64,000 nt of DNA, taken from the NCBI GenBank assembly GCA_024636315.1, contig JAGXHJ010000034.1, positions 27,016 to 91,015 on the forward strand, given 5' to 3'. Shown one piece after another: positions 54,310 to 63,012 of this stretch (positions are counted from its first letter, which is position 1; each line of letters begins with the position of its first letter). The notes beneath the pieces are model-generated. The model did no database searches and had not been told where the DNA came from. It saw only the letters and a list, made by a program, of their open reading frames with translations. The DNA is from Methylophaga sp. Its GTDB lineage: Bacteria; Pseudomonadota; Gammaproteobacteria; Nitrosococcales; Methylophagaceae. The position numbers and the translations under genes are program-made.

Positions 54310-55538
54310 TGTTTTCTAGTTTAATGGGCTGGGTAGATGCCCGCTTTCCTGCCACCAAAATGTGGGAAGAACACCTCTCTAAATATTACGCGCCAAAAAA
54401 CTTCAACTTTTGGTATTTCTTCGGTTCATTAGCATTACTTGTTTTGGTGCTACAGATTGTCACAGGTATTTTCCTGACAATGCACTACAAACCTGACGCC
54501 GCACTAGCGTTTGCATCAGTCGAATATATCATGCGTGATGTTGAATGGGGCTGGCTAATACGCTATTTACATTCTACGGGGGCATCGGCCTTCTTCATTG
54601 TTATCTATTTGCACATGTTTCGCGGACTTATCTACGGCTCATACAAACAACCTAGAGAACTCGTTTGGCTATTTGGTATGTTCCTTTATATGGCGCTAAT
54701 GGCCGAGGCATTTATGGGCTACTTATTGCCATGGGGTCAAATGTCATTCTGGGGCGCACAAGTTATTATTTCACTGTTTGGTGCTATTCCATTTATTGGT
54801 GACCAATTAGCATTGTGGATCCGTGGTGATTTTGTGGTTGCTGATGCAACATTAAACCGCTTCTTTGCTTTCCATGTTATAGCTGTACCTTTAGTTATTC
54901 TTGGTTTGGTTGTTGCTCACATCATTGCTTTACATGAAGTGGGATCAAATAACCCTGATGGCGTTGAAATCAAAAAACTTAAAGATAAAAATGGTATTCC
55001 ATTAGACGGCATTCCTTTCCACCCCTATTATTCTGTAAAAGATATTGTCGGTGTAACGGTCTTCCTATTTATCTTCTCTTTGGTCTTATTTTATGCTCCA
55101 GAGATGGATGGTTGGTTCTTAGAACACGCTAACTTCGTCCCTGCAAACCCGCTAAAAACACCGCTACATATTGCACCAGTCTGGTACTTTACTCCTTTCT
55201 ATGCGATTTTAAGAGCAGTACCAAGTATTGCCGGCTCGTCATTTCCTGGTGTGGTAGCAATGGGATTATCTATCGTATTCTTATTCCTATTGCCTTGGTT
55301 AGATCGTAGCCCAGTAAAATCAATTCGCTATCGTGGTAACTACTTCCGCATCGCACTTGTGTTATTTGTAATTAGCTTCGTGGGGCTGGGTTTCCTTGGT
55401 ACGCAACCCGTTACTGACTTATATACGATTCTAGCTAGAGTTTTTTCAATAATCTATTTTGCATTCTTTGTACTAATGCCTATTTACACCAAACTTGATA
55501 AAGACAAGCCAGTACCAGAAAGGGTGACATTCAAATGA
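54309..55538 (+). CDS. petB: Cytochrome b of the bc1 complex
   Basis: [43 protein letters not shown], haem-ligand histidines. Confidence 0.98.
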   Translation: MFSSLMGWVDARFPATKMWEEHLSKYYAPKNFNFWYFFGSLALLVLVLQIVTGIFLTMHYKPDAALAFASVEYIMRDVEWGWLIRYLHSTGASAFFIVIYLHMFRGLIYGSYKQPRELVWLFGMFLYMALMAEAFMGYLLPWGQMSFWGAQVIISLFGAIPFIGDQLALWIRGDFVVADATLNRFFAFHVIAVPLVILGLVVAHIIALHEVGSNNPDGVEIKKLKDKNGIPLDGIPFHPYYSVKDIVGVTVFLFIFSLVLFYAPEMDGWFLEHANFVPANPLKTPLHIAPVWYFTPFYAILRAVPSIAGSSFPGVVAMGLSIVFLFLLPWLDRSPVKSIRYRGNYFRIALVLFVISFVGLGFLGTQPVTDLYTILARVFSIIYFAFFVLMPIYTKLDKDKPVPERVTFK

Positions 55539-56248
55539 GAACTTTAATCTTCGCATTATTCTTCGGCTATTTGTCGGTGATTTCTGGTCAAGCCATAGCA
55601 AGTGCTGAGGGTATTCATCTTGATGATGTTGAGGTGGATTTAGCTGACAAAGCATCATTACAGCGTGGTGCTAAAACATTTGTTAACTATTGTTTAAGTT
55701 GTCACGCAGCTTCTTTCATGCGTTATAACCGTATGGCTAAAGATCTCGATCTAAGCGATGATCAAGTCAAAGAAAACTTAATGTTTGCCTCAGAAAAAAT
55801 AGGCGACACTATGACTATTGCCATGCGTGCTGAAGATGCAAAAAAATGGTTTGGTGTTACTCCCCCTGATCTTTCAGTTATTTCTCGTTCTCGAGGCACT
55901 GCCTGGTTAAACACCTATTTACAGACATTCTTTATCGATGATGCTAAAGCAGTAGGTACAAATAATGCCGTATTCAAAGATGTCGGTATGCCGCATATAT
56001 TATGGGAACAACAAGGTTATTTACACCATGATGAAGAAACGGGGCATCTTACTCAAGTTAAGGAAGGCACCTTATCTACCTACGACTACAATGTCATGGT
56101 GGCAGATTTAGTGAACTTCCTTGCCTATGTCGGAGAGCCATCAAAAATTCAGCGCTTGGAACTCGGTAAATGGGTATTATTGTATCTATTCTTATTTTTC
56201 CTTGTTGCTTATCCAATGAAGAAAGCATTTTGGCGAGATATACACTAA
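55535..56248 (+). CDS. petC: Cytochrome c1 of the bc1 complex
   Basis: [23 protein letters not shown]-terminal TM anchor. Confidence 0.97.
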   Translation: MRTLIFALFFGYLSVISGQAIASAEGIHLDDVEVDLADKASLQRGAKTFVNYCLSCHAASFMRYNRMAKDLDLSDDQVKENLMFASEKIGDTMTIAMRAEDAKKWFGVTPPDLSVISRSRGTAWLNTYLQTFFIDDAKAVGTNNAVFKDVGMPHILWEQQGYLHHDEETGHLTQVKEGTLSTYDYNVMVADLVNFLAYVGEPSKIQRLELGKWVLLYLFLFFLVAYPMKKAFWRDIH

Positions 56249-56276
56249 CACCCCCGCTTTATCACTCGTATTGTTT

Positions 56277-56310
56277 AGAGAAAGGGAGCCTGCTCCCTTT
56301 CTCTATTTTT
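56277..56310 (+). terminator. Rho-independent terminator downstream of petABC
   Basis: AGAGAAAGGGAGC-CT-GCTCCCTTTCTCT-ATTTTT, 13-bp perfect stem. Confidence 0.93.
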
Positions 56311-56374
56311 AGTATGTACAATAACCCATAGATACTTCACTGCTAAAATGAATATCTTTAGGAGCATTACCAAA

Positions 56375-56995
56375 ATGGCTAATAGTAATCGCCGCGCGCT
56401 GATGACCGTGTATTCAGACCCATCATGTCCGTTTAGCCACCGCACACGCATTGTCATGCAAGAAAAGAACATTACAGCTAATCTTGAAGATATCGTCGAT
56501 GGTCACTGGCCTGAAGATGTTGCGGCAGCCAATCCTTACGGAACCAGCCCAACCCTTATTGATCGTGACCTCGTTTTGTATGATGCTAATATCATTATTA
56601 ATTACTTTGATGAACGCTTTTTACATCCGCCATTAATGCCTGTTGATCCTGCATCTCGTGCTAAAGCAAGATTGATGTTGCATCGTATTGATAAAGATTG
56701 GTATTCTTTGTGGCAAGCACTCACAGGCACTGAAAAGAGCAAAATAAGTAAGGCGCGTAAAACTATTCAAGAAGATCTGACCGTATTATCGCCACTATTT
56801 GCAGAATCAGCTTTTTTTATGAGTGATGAATTTTCTTTGTTAGATTGCAGTTTAGCGCCATTGTTGTGGCGATTACCTATGCTAGGAATCAAACTATCTG
56901 CCAAAGCCAAAGCAGTAGAAGATTATGCTGAACGAATTTTTGCCCGGGATAGCTTTCAAGCAAGTTTGAGCGATGTTGAACGAGAAATGAGATAA
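56375..56995 (+). CDS. sspA: Stringent starvation protein A (GST-like)
   Basis: ORF from MANSNRRALMTVYSDPSCPFSHRTRIVMQEKNI; petABC-sspA-sspB synteny. Confidence 0.95.
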   Translation: MANSNRRALMTVYSDPSCPFSHRTRIVMQEKNITANLEDIVDGHWPEDVAAANPYGTSPTLIDRDLVLYDANIIINYFDERFLHPPLMPVDPASRAKARLMLHRIDKDWYSLWQALTGTEKSKISKARKTIQEDLTVLSPLFAESAFFMSDEFSLLDCSLAPLLWRLPMLGIKLSAKAKAVEDYAERIFARDSFQASLSDVEREMR

Positions 56996-57000
56996 CCCAC

Positions 57001-57378
57001 ATGACGTCACAAAAACCTTACCTTATTAGAGCAATCTATGAGTGGTTACTTGATAATAATATGACACCTCATTTATTGGTTAACACCTCGTATGATGGCG
57101 TCCAAGTCCCTCGAGAATATATCAATGATAATAAAATCGTATTGAATATTTCAGACGGTGCCGTACAAAATTTCCATACTGATAATGATTGGATAAGCTT
57201 TTCTGCACGCTTCTCAGGAAAACCAATGGAATTATTCATTCCTATTATCGCTGTACAATCAATTTACGGTAAAGAAAATAATGAGGGTATGTTCTTCCCT
57301 AGTGACGACACTCCGCCACCTAAGCGACCACTACAATCAGTGAAAAAAGAACGGCCTGGACTGAAGATTGTTAAATAA
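57001..57378 (+). CDS. sspB: ClpXP protease specificity-enhancing factor SspB
   Basis: ORF; KPYLIRAIYEWLLDNNMTPHLLVNT, ending in a basic C-terminal tail. Confidence 0.95.
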   Translation: MTSQKPYLIRAIYEWLLDNNMTPHLLVNTSYDGVQVPREYINDNKIVLNISDGAVQNFHTDNDWISFSARFSGKPMELFIPIIAVQSIYGKENNEGMFFPSDDTPPPKRPLQSVKKERPGLKIVK

Positions 57379-57404
57379 GAAACAGTGTAATAGTCATCAG
57401 CTAT

Positions 57405-58793
57405 TTACAGTTTATATTTATCCATTCGGTATCGCATTGCCATACGAGTGAGCCCCAACTCCCTAGCAGCTTGTGACACATTATTAGTTGTCCGCTGCAA
57501 GGCGCGTTCGATCAGATGTTTTTCAACCTCATCTAAAGTCATTTTTTCTAATTCATTCAGCATTGGCAAAGCGATTGTATCTGCTCTAGATGATGTGCCC
57601 ATTTTTAAAATTAAATCGTCAGCATGAATTTGTTCATCTCGACATAACATTACAGCACGCTCTAACACATGCTGTAACTCCCTTATATTTCCCGGCCATG
57701 AATAGAGTAGCAAAGACTGTAAAGCATCTTGGAACAACTCTGGTGGTTTTAATCCATAACGTCGAGCAATCTTTTCTATAAAATGCTGAGCCAAAAGTGG
57801 GATATCTTCACTTCGCTCAGATAATCGAGGAAGCTCGAGCTCCAATACATTTAAACGAAAATAGAGATCTGAACGAAATAGGCCTTCAGCAACCATGTCG
57901 TCTAAATTACGATTTGTTGCCGCTACAAAATGTGCTAATACAGGATATTCTTTAGTGGAACCTAAACGCCTAGCGACGCGGCGCTCTATCACATTTAATA
58001 ATTTTGCTTGCAAGGCTAATGTTAACTCTCCAACCTCATCTAAAAATAAGGTACCGCCTTCAGCTACTTCGATAAGCCCTACTTTAGTCTGATGCGCATT
58101 AGTAAAAGCACCTCGCTCATAACCAAAAAGCTCAGCTTCAATTAACTCACTGGGCAGTGAGGCACAATCAACATGGACAAATGGCCGCATATGCCAATCA
58201 CCTAGTTGGTGATATAAGCGAGCGGCAACATCCTTTCCCGTACCCGTTTCACCACGAATCAACACTACAGGATGGCTACCGCTACTATTTGTCACTAATT
58301 GTGCAATTCGGCTAAGATGGTGACGGACATTAAGTGATGCCTTACTGCTTCCAATCATCTCTATAGCATCTAATGCTTGCTGATCACGGACATGCGAATA
58401 TGTTAACTGCTGTTTGATTTGTTGAGTTGCTAAAACTTTCGATATAGTTAATACCAAGTCATCAAGATCAACTGGTTTTTTTAAATAATCTGTCGCTCCT
58501 AATTTCATGGCCGCAATAGCATCATCTAATTCGCCATAGGCGGTCATCACAATCACCGGCAAAGATTTCCAGCTCACATCATCTCGTGAGCGAATCTCAG
58601 CTAATAAATCTAGGCCATTGCCATCAGGCAATCGAATATCTAGTAGCAAAAGATCGGGCAGTGCTGATGTAATAGCGTTACGTGCATCAGCTATCGTTGA
58701 AACGATACTTCCTTCATACCCTTCTTTTTGCAAACGTCTCAATACAGATTTGGCAAATAATGTCTCATCTTCAACTAACAACACATTTATCAT
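57405..58793 (-). CDS. Sigma-54-type (NtrC-like) response regulator with GAFTNA loop
   Basis: ORF; receiver domain (LLVEDETLF, DLLLLDIRLPDGNG, YLKKPVD), AAA+ (GETGTGKD, GYERGAFTNAHQ, GGTLFLDEVGEL), Fis-type HTH. Confidence 0.95.
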   Translation of the reverse strand: MINVLLVEDETLFAKSVLRRLQKEGYEGSIVSTIADARNAITSALPDLLLLDIRLPDGNGLDLLAEIRSRDDVSWKSLPVIVMTAYGELDDAIAAMKLGATDYLKKPVDLDDLVLTISKVLATQQIKQQLTYSHVRDQQALDAIEMIGSSKASLNVRHHLSRIAQLVTNSSGSHPVVLIRGETGTGKDVAARLYHQLGDWHMRPFVHVDCASLPSELIEAELFGYERGAFTNAHQTKVGLIEVAEGGTLFLDEVGELTLALQAKLLNVIERRVARRLGSTKEYPVLAHFVAATNRNLDDMVAEGLFRSDLYFRLNVLELELPRLSERSEDIPLLAQHFIEKIARRYGLKPPELFQDALQSLLLYSWPGNIRELQHVLERAVMLCRDEQIHADDLILKMGTSSRADTIALPMLNELEKMTLDEVEKHLIERALQRTTNNVSQAARELGLTRMAMRYRMDKYKL

Positions 58794-58820
58794 AAAGTCA
58801 TTTTTACCTTATCTGTTATT

Positions 58821-60269
58821 CTAAGAGCTTAGGGTATTGAGAGTAATCGTGACAGCGGTGCCATCAGTATCTGAGCTGTCGTATGCTAAGCTTCCGCCAT
58901 GTTGCTTAATTATTTTCAATGAAAAAGGAATCCCTAGACCACAACTTAAACGTTTAACGTCACCATCTGTCACTTGTTCCGCCACAGGATCAAATGTCAT
59001 GCCACGGCCATGATCGTGAATCGTCAGTGATACCTTATTGCCATATTGACGATAAACAAGTTGAATGACATTGCCCGCGGATGATGCTTCTAGGGCATTC
59101 TGGACTAAATTGAAAATGGCTTGTTCAAACAAATGAATATCTAGTAATAAAGTGACAGCTGGTTTCTGCCATCCTAAACGTTGTAAAGAAATATTTTTAT
59201 CTGCTAACTGTAGCTCGATCAGTGATAAGGCATTATCCGTTACCGCGATCAAAGTTGTATTACTTAAATGTGGTTTTATTGGATGTAAATAACGTAATAA
59301 CGCTGTCACCCATCGTTCTAGTCGATCAACAGCTACTATAATATCGGTCAAGGTATCGCGAGTAGAGTCAGCAATATCTTCGTCCCGAGCCACTTGAGAA
59401 GCCGCCCGAATCCCTGCTAGAGGATTTCGAATATTATGAGCTACTAATGGCACTAACTCACCTAGTGCAGCTTGTTTCTTAGTTTCAAATAAACGGTCGC
59501 GACTATTGGCCAACTCTAAGGCCATACTATTAATTGCTTGTGACAATTGCACTAAGTTTGAGACACCAATCACAGGAACTTTGTGATTCAAATCACCCTT
59601 GCTTATTAACCTAGCGCCTTCTACAAGCTCGCTCAGTGGATACACTACATTTTTGCGTACAAATCGACGTGCAAGTATCAGTAAGCCAATAGCAAGTAAC
59701 ACTGGAATAGGTGCAAGCCAAGTTAAACGTTGCGTCCATTGTTGTTTCGATAGCGATAATGCCATTTTCTTGTTATGAAGCAACTGATCTAAGTTACTAA
59801 AAGCTTGTTCTAATTGGGCAAATGTATATTTTTCTAATTCTTTATCAAGTAACTTCTGACGGTCAATGATCGCGTTTCCATGATCAAGCAACTGTTCTGT
59901 TTTAGTATGAAAGGCATCATAAGCATTATCAACAAGCTGAACGGCTTCTAGCTCTTGTTGGTCGTTGGCTAATAACGTCATGTCTCGCAAATAGTCTTGA
60001 ATTGAATTAGTGTAAGCCAGATATTCCTTAGAAGCGTCATTGTCATGCAAAAACGTCGCGTCAAATACCTCTTTTAACTGCCGATAAACATCGCCACGAA
60101 TATTCTGCATCGTCGCATTCATTGACCCTATGCGTAAGGACTCTTCGGAGCTACTCTGCCATGAGGCCGACCATATAATCCCCACCATTCCTGTTATTAG
60201 CACAAGTAAAATAAAACTTAACTCATGTAATAATAGAGTAGTTTGAAGTGAGTTAAATCGCTTAACCAT
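58821..60269 (-). CDS. Membrane sensor histidine kinase
   Basis: ORF; two TM segments flanking a helical periplasmic region, HAMP-like segment, H-box PLVAHNIRNPLAGIRAASQ, N-box FNLVQNALEAS, G-box HDHGRGM. Confidence 0.95.
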   Translation of the reverse strand: MVKRFNSLQTTLLLHELSFILLVLITGMVGIIWSASWQSSSEESLRIGSMNATMQNIRGDVYRQLKEVFDATFLHDNDASKEYLAYTNSIQDYLRDMTLLANDQQELEAVQLVDNAYDAFHTKTEQLLDHGNAIIDRQKLLDKELEKYTFAQLEQAFSNLDQLLHNKKMALSLSKQQWTQRLTWLAPIPVLLAIGLLILARRFVRKNVVYPLSELVEGARLISKGDLNHKVPVIGVSNLVQLSQAINSMALELANSRDRLFETKKQAALGELVPLVAHNIRNPLAGIRAASQVARDEDIADSTRDTLTDIIVAVDRLERWVTALLRYLHPIKPHLSNTTLIAVTDNALSLIELQLADKNISLQRLGWQKPAVTLLLDIHLFEQAIFNLVQNALEASSAGNVIQLVYRQYGNKVSLTIHDHGRGMTFDPVAEQVTDGDVKRLSCGLGIPFSLKIIKQHGGSLAYDSSDTDGTAVTITLNTLSS

Positions 60270-60282
60270 AGAAACAAATATT

Positions 60283-60309
60283 AAAAAACGGGCTGTTATG
60301 CCCGTTTTT
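60283..60309 (-). terminator. Rho-independent terminator 3' of the secreted unknown gene (60332-61018)
   Basis: AAAAAACGGGC-TGTTAT-GCCCGTTTTT; T-tract on both strands, positioned 3' of the minus-strand gene and upstream of the kinase gene. Confidence 0.85.
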
Positions 60310-60331
60310 AATTACCATTAATAATAATATT

Positions 60332-61018
60332 TTATAGATTGTCAAAGCCACTAAATGTTAACGTCTCTTCAGTAAGGATGGCATCACCTTCCTGCCAAGT
60401 TTTACCATCAGGTACTATTGTTCTCACCTGATAAATTTCGCCAGGAATAGCTTCAGACATCGTGAAGATATAATATTTACTCGCATATAAGGGATAGCGT
60501 GAGTTCTTAGGATCATTTATAAATGGTTGAATTATATGTTGTACCGCTTTTACTTTTTTACCTTGATAATCAATCTCAACTTCTTTTTTATCGGCGCCTT
60601 TTGATAAAGCCCAGCGAATTTTACGCTGGAAATATCGCCAGTCACCGCCTGTTAAGCGATTGAGTTCATGTACATCAAATTCAAGAAAAAAAACAAAAAT
60701 ACTATTTCCTTGCTGATTGTCTCGGTCTTGATATGGCCGTTTATTCTCACCAGTGAAGAACTCAAAATGAGTATCTCTACGACCTGTATTACGAATATTA
60801 CTGACGACAACATCGATAGTGTCTTCACGTGGACCATCTACAAAACTTGTTCGATTGTATTTGTAGTGCAAAATTGTCGGTTCAGTAATATTTTTTAAAT
60901 GTGCTTTGTCAAAAAGTTCATTATTAACTTCAGAAAATCCTGCAACGGCGAATGCATTCACCGTAAAGCCCATTAATAGACCTATTGAAATTAACGAAAA
61001 CCATATTTTTTGTACCAT
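60332..61018 (-). CDS. Secreted protein of unknown function in the xox neighbourhood
   Basis: ORF with N-terminal signal peptide (LISIGLLMGFTVNAFAVAG); no family recognised. Confidence 0.8.
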   Translation of the reverse strand: MVQKIWFSLISIGLLMGFTVNAFAVAGFSEVNNELFDKAHLKNITEPTILHYKYNRTSFVDGPREDTIDVVVSNIRNTGRRDTHFEFFTGENKRPYQDRDNQQGNSIFVFFLEFDVHELNRLTGGDWRYFQRKIRWALSKGADKKEVEIDYQGKKVKAVQHIIQPFINDPKNSRYPLYASKYYIFTMSEAIPGEIYQVRTIVPDGKTWQEGDAILTEETLTFSGFDNL

Positions 61019-61083
61019 GACATTCCTCTTTGATTTTAATGTTATTCTTAATGAATATATTTATTTTACAGTAAAGACTAACT

Positions 61084-61548
61084 ATGACTAACAAACGATT
61101 CGTAAAAATTGCCATTGTACTGGCATTGTTTATTACCGCTATAACAGGGTGCTCAAAAAGTGAGCCCATCAAAATATACCAATTGAAGAGTGATTATAGC
61201 TTTGAAGAAACCTTGTTAAACCTTGATCTTGCAATTTCAGAGCATAACTATCGCATTATTCACCGCAGTCAAATTGGTCAAGCCATACGAGATCGTGGTG
61301 ATAAAGACTTTCCACTGTCGACTATCACTAATTTCTGCAATATTACTTACGCTAAAGAAATGATGGAAATCAATCCCGATCTAATTAACGAAATGCCATG
61401 TACTATCGCCATTCGAGAACAAGTGGGACAAGGCATTATTGTAAGCAGTAGACTCATGGATGAACACACTCCAAATGAGAAACAGAATGAATTTGCATTA
61501 AAAATTAATAATAACCTGAAATCAATAATTGCGGCTACTGTTGAATAG
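61084..61548 (+). CDS. DUF302-like lipoprotein
   Basis: ORF; lipobox ITGC; DYSFEETLLNLDLAISEHNYRII...FCNITYAKEMMEINPDLINEMPCTIAIRE resembles DUF302. Confidence 0.75.
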   Translation: MTNKRFVKIAIVLALFITAITGCSKSEPIKIYQLKSDYSFEETLLNLDLAISEHNYRIIHRSQIGQAIRDRGDKDFPLSTITNFCNITYAKEMMEINPDLINEMPCTIAIREQVGQGIIVSSRLMDEHTPNEKQNEFALKINNNLKSIIAATVE

Positions 61549-61560
61549 CCGCAATTATTG
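61523..61560. terminator. 15-bp perfect inverted repeat spanning the lipoprotein stop codon, between convergent genes
   Basis: CAATAATTGCGGCTA-CTGTTGAA-TAGCCGCAATTATTG; T-rich on + side; TAG stop is the first 3 nt of the right arm. Confidence 0.75.
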
Positions 61561-61567
61561 CAGTGTT

Positions 61568-62836
61568 TTATTTTTCTATTTGTTCTGGTCGACCTTCACC
61601 TAAAGCACCATCTGAACGCGCTTTTAAGTATGCATAAAGGTCACTAATATGCGGACGAATATTTGGATCGTCAGACCACGTTGGCATTTTAAATTTAGTT
61701 ACACCTTGTTCACCAGCAACTTGGCTCAAAAATGCTAGGCGACGATCTGGGTCATCCAAATTTACCTTGGCAAAATAACGATGCAATACTTTCTTCCTAA
61801 ACTTAAACTCACTCATACCTTCAAGACTTGTCAGTAAATTGGGTGCTATATCAGTTCCAGTTGCGTTTTGACCATGACAGACAAAGCAAGTTGAGTTAAA
61901 TAAACGCCAACCTACGAATGTTTTATTATCAACCTTGCCATTTTCAATGGTATATACCGCTCGTTTTGTCTTCTCAGTGTGTTTCACGTTGGCTAGCGAA
62001 GGCATATTGTATTGTGCAATAATTGTTGCGATATCGTCTTTACGTTTTTCTAAAATCTGATTTAGAAGGCTTTGCCACTCCGCATCTTGAGGACGAACCC
62101 CCATACCAAAGCTAAACACGTAATCTGAGCCAATTTCATTAAGTGGCACCACAGTCATCGCAACATCTGATTGAGAGGCATAAAAACCAGCAACAGGTCC
62201 CCATGCAAAGGCAACATCAATGCGGCCAGAGGCTAATTCTTCAGTGATTATTCGACCACTATTAATACGAGCATCACCCGGCATCATTTGAAAATATTGA
62301 ATGTGATCTTCAAGACCATCTTTTATCAACGTTTCTGTTGCTATGGCGCGATCAAACAAGCCAATTTTCAGTTTTTTGCCTTGTGCGTGTAATTTAGCAA
62401 TATCTGATATTTCAGTTAACTCATAGCCCTCGCCTTTACGGTAGACCATCGAATCGATCGAGCTAAAGTAGGGTGTCGTGGGTAAATACATTCCTCGTTC
62501 TGCAGGAATACTCATCGCGACATCACACAAAAATTTTCCGGTTTGAGGATCAACTTTTTTAATCGTATTGCGACTAAAGCCAATTCGCTGTGGGAACCAA
62601 TAATATTCAACTGGTAGCCCTAATTCTTCACCAACAATAGTGGCGATCTTATTATCAAAGCCTTCTAACGCTTTATTGGAATATGGTAAATTAAAGGCAT
62701 CGGCACAAACTTTTACTGAAGTTTGCCCTGGCAAAGGTTTAAAGTCTGCAGCATCAGCCATAGTAGTAATGCAGATCAAACCTACAAAAAGGTATGAGAA
62801 TACCCTAGTTATTGTCATCATTAATTCCTTATTCAA
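61568..62836 (-). CDS. XoxJ/MxaJ-like periplasmic binding domain fused to XoxG-like cytochrome c
   Basis: ORF; signal peptide, VKVCADAFNLPYSNKALEGFDNKIATIVGEELGLPVEYYWFPQRIGF...CDVAMSIPAE (MoxJ-like), then YTIENGKVDNKTFVGWRLFNSTCFVCHGQNATGTDIAPNL (CxxCH cytochrome c). Confidence 0.88.
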   Translation of the reverse strand: MNKELMMTITRVFSYLFVGLICITTMADAADFKPLPGQTSVKVCADAFNLPYSNKALEGFDNKIATIVGEELGLPVEYYWFPQRIGFSRNTIKKVDPQTGKFLCDVAMSIPAERGMYLPTTPYFSSIDSMVYRKGEGYELTEISDIAKLHAQGKKLKIGLFDRAIATETLIKDGLEDHIQYFQMMPGDARINSGRIITEELASGRIDVAFAWGPVAGFYASQSDVAMTVVPLNEIGSDYVFSFGMGVRPQDAEWQSLLNQILEKRKDDIATIIAQYNMPSLANVKHTEKTKRAVYTIENGKVDNKTFVGWRLFNSTCFVCHGQNATGTDIAPNLLTSLEGMSEFKFRKKVLHRYFAKVNLDDPDRRLAFLSQVAGEQGVTKFKMPTWSDDPNIRPHISDLYAYLKARSDGALGEGRPEQIEK

Positions 62837-62867
62837 TTAAAAGTGCAATGTACACTAACATGTACTC

Positions 62868-62926
62868 TGACCATAGCCATCAATTAAATATCCCTAATTG
62901 GATCTTTTAATTGATGGCTATGGTCA
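62868..62926. repeat. 21-bp perfect inverted repeat in the xoxF / xoxJG intergenic region
   Basis: TGACCATAGCCATCAATTAAA (62868-62888) / 17-nt spacer / TTTAATTGATGGCTATGGTCA (62906-62926); spacer contains ATCC-CTAATT-GGAT. Confidence 0.95.
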
Positions 62927-62934
62927 TAAAATCA

Positions 62935-62966
62935 TAAAAAAAAAGCCCGACACAAGTGCCGAGCTT
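62935..62966 (-). terminator. Terminator downstream of xoxF
   Basis: Minus strand: AAGCTCGGCAC-TT-GTGTCGGGCTT followed by a T run; two G:U wobbles on the minus strand become A/C mismatches on the plus strand, so it is directional. Confidence 0.8.
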
Positions 62967-63012
62967 CTTTATTAAGGTTTTATCTATTAAAAAAGATTAA
63001 TAAATAAAGGTC

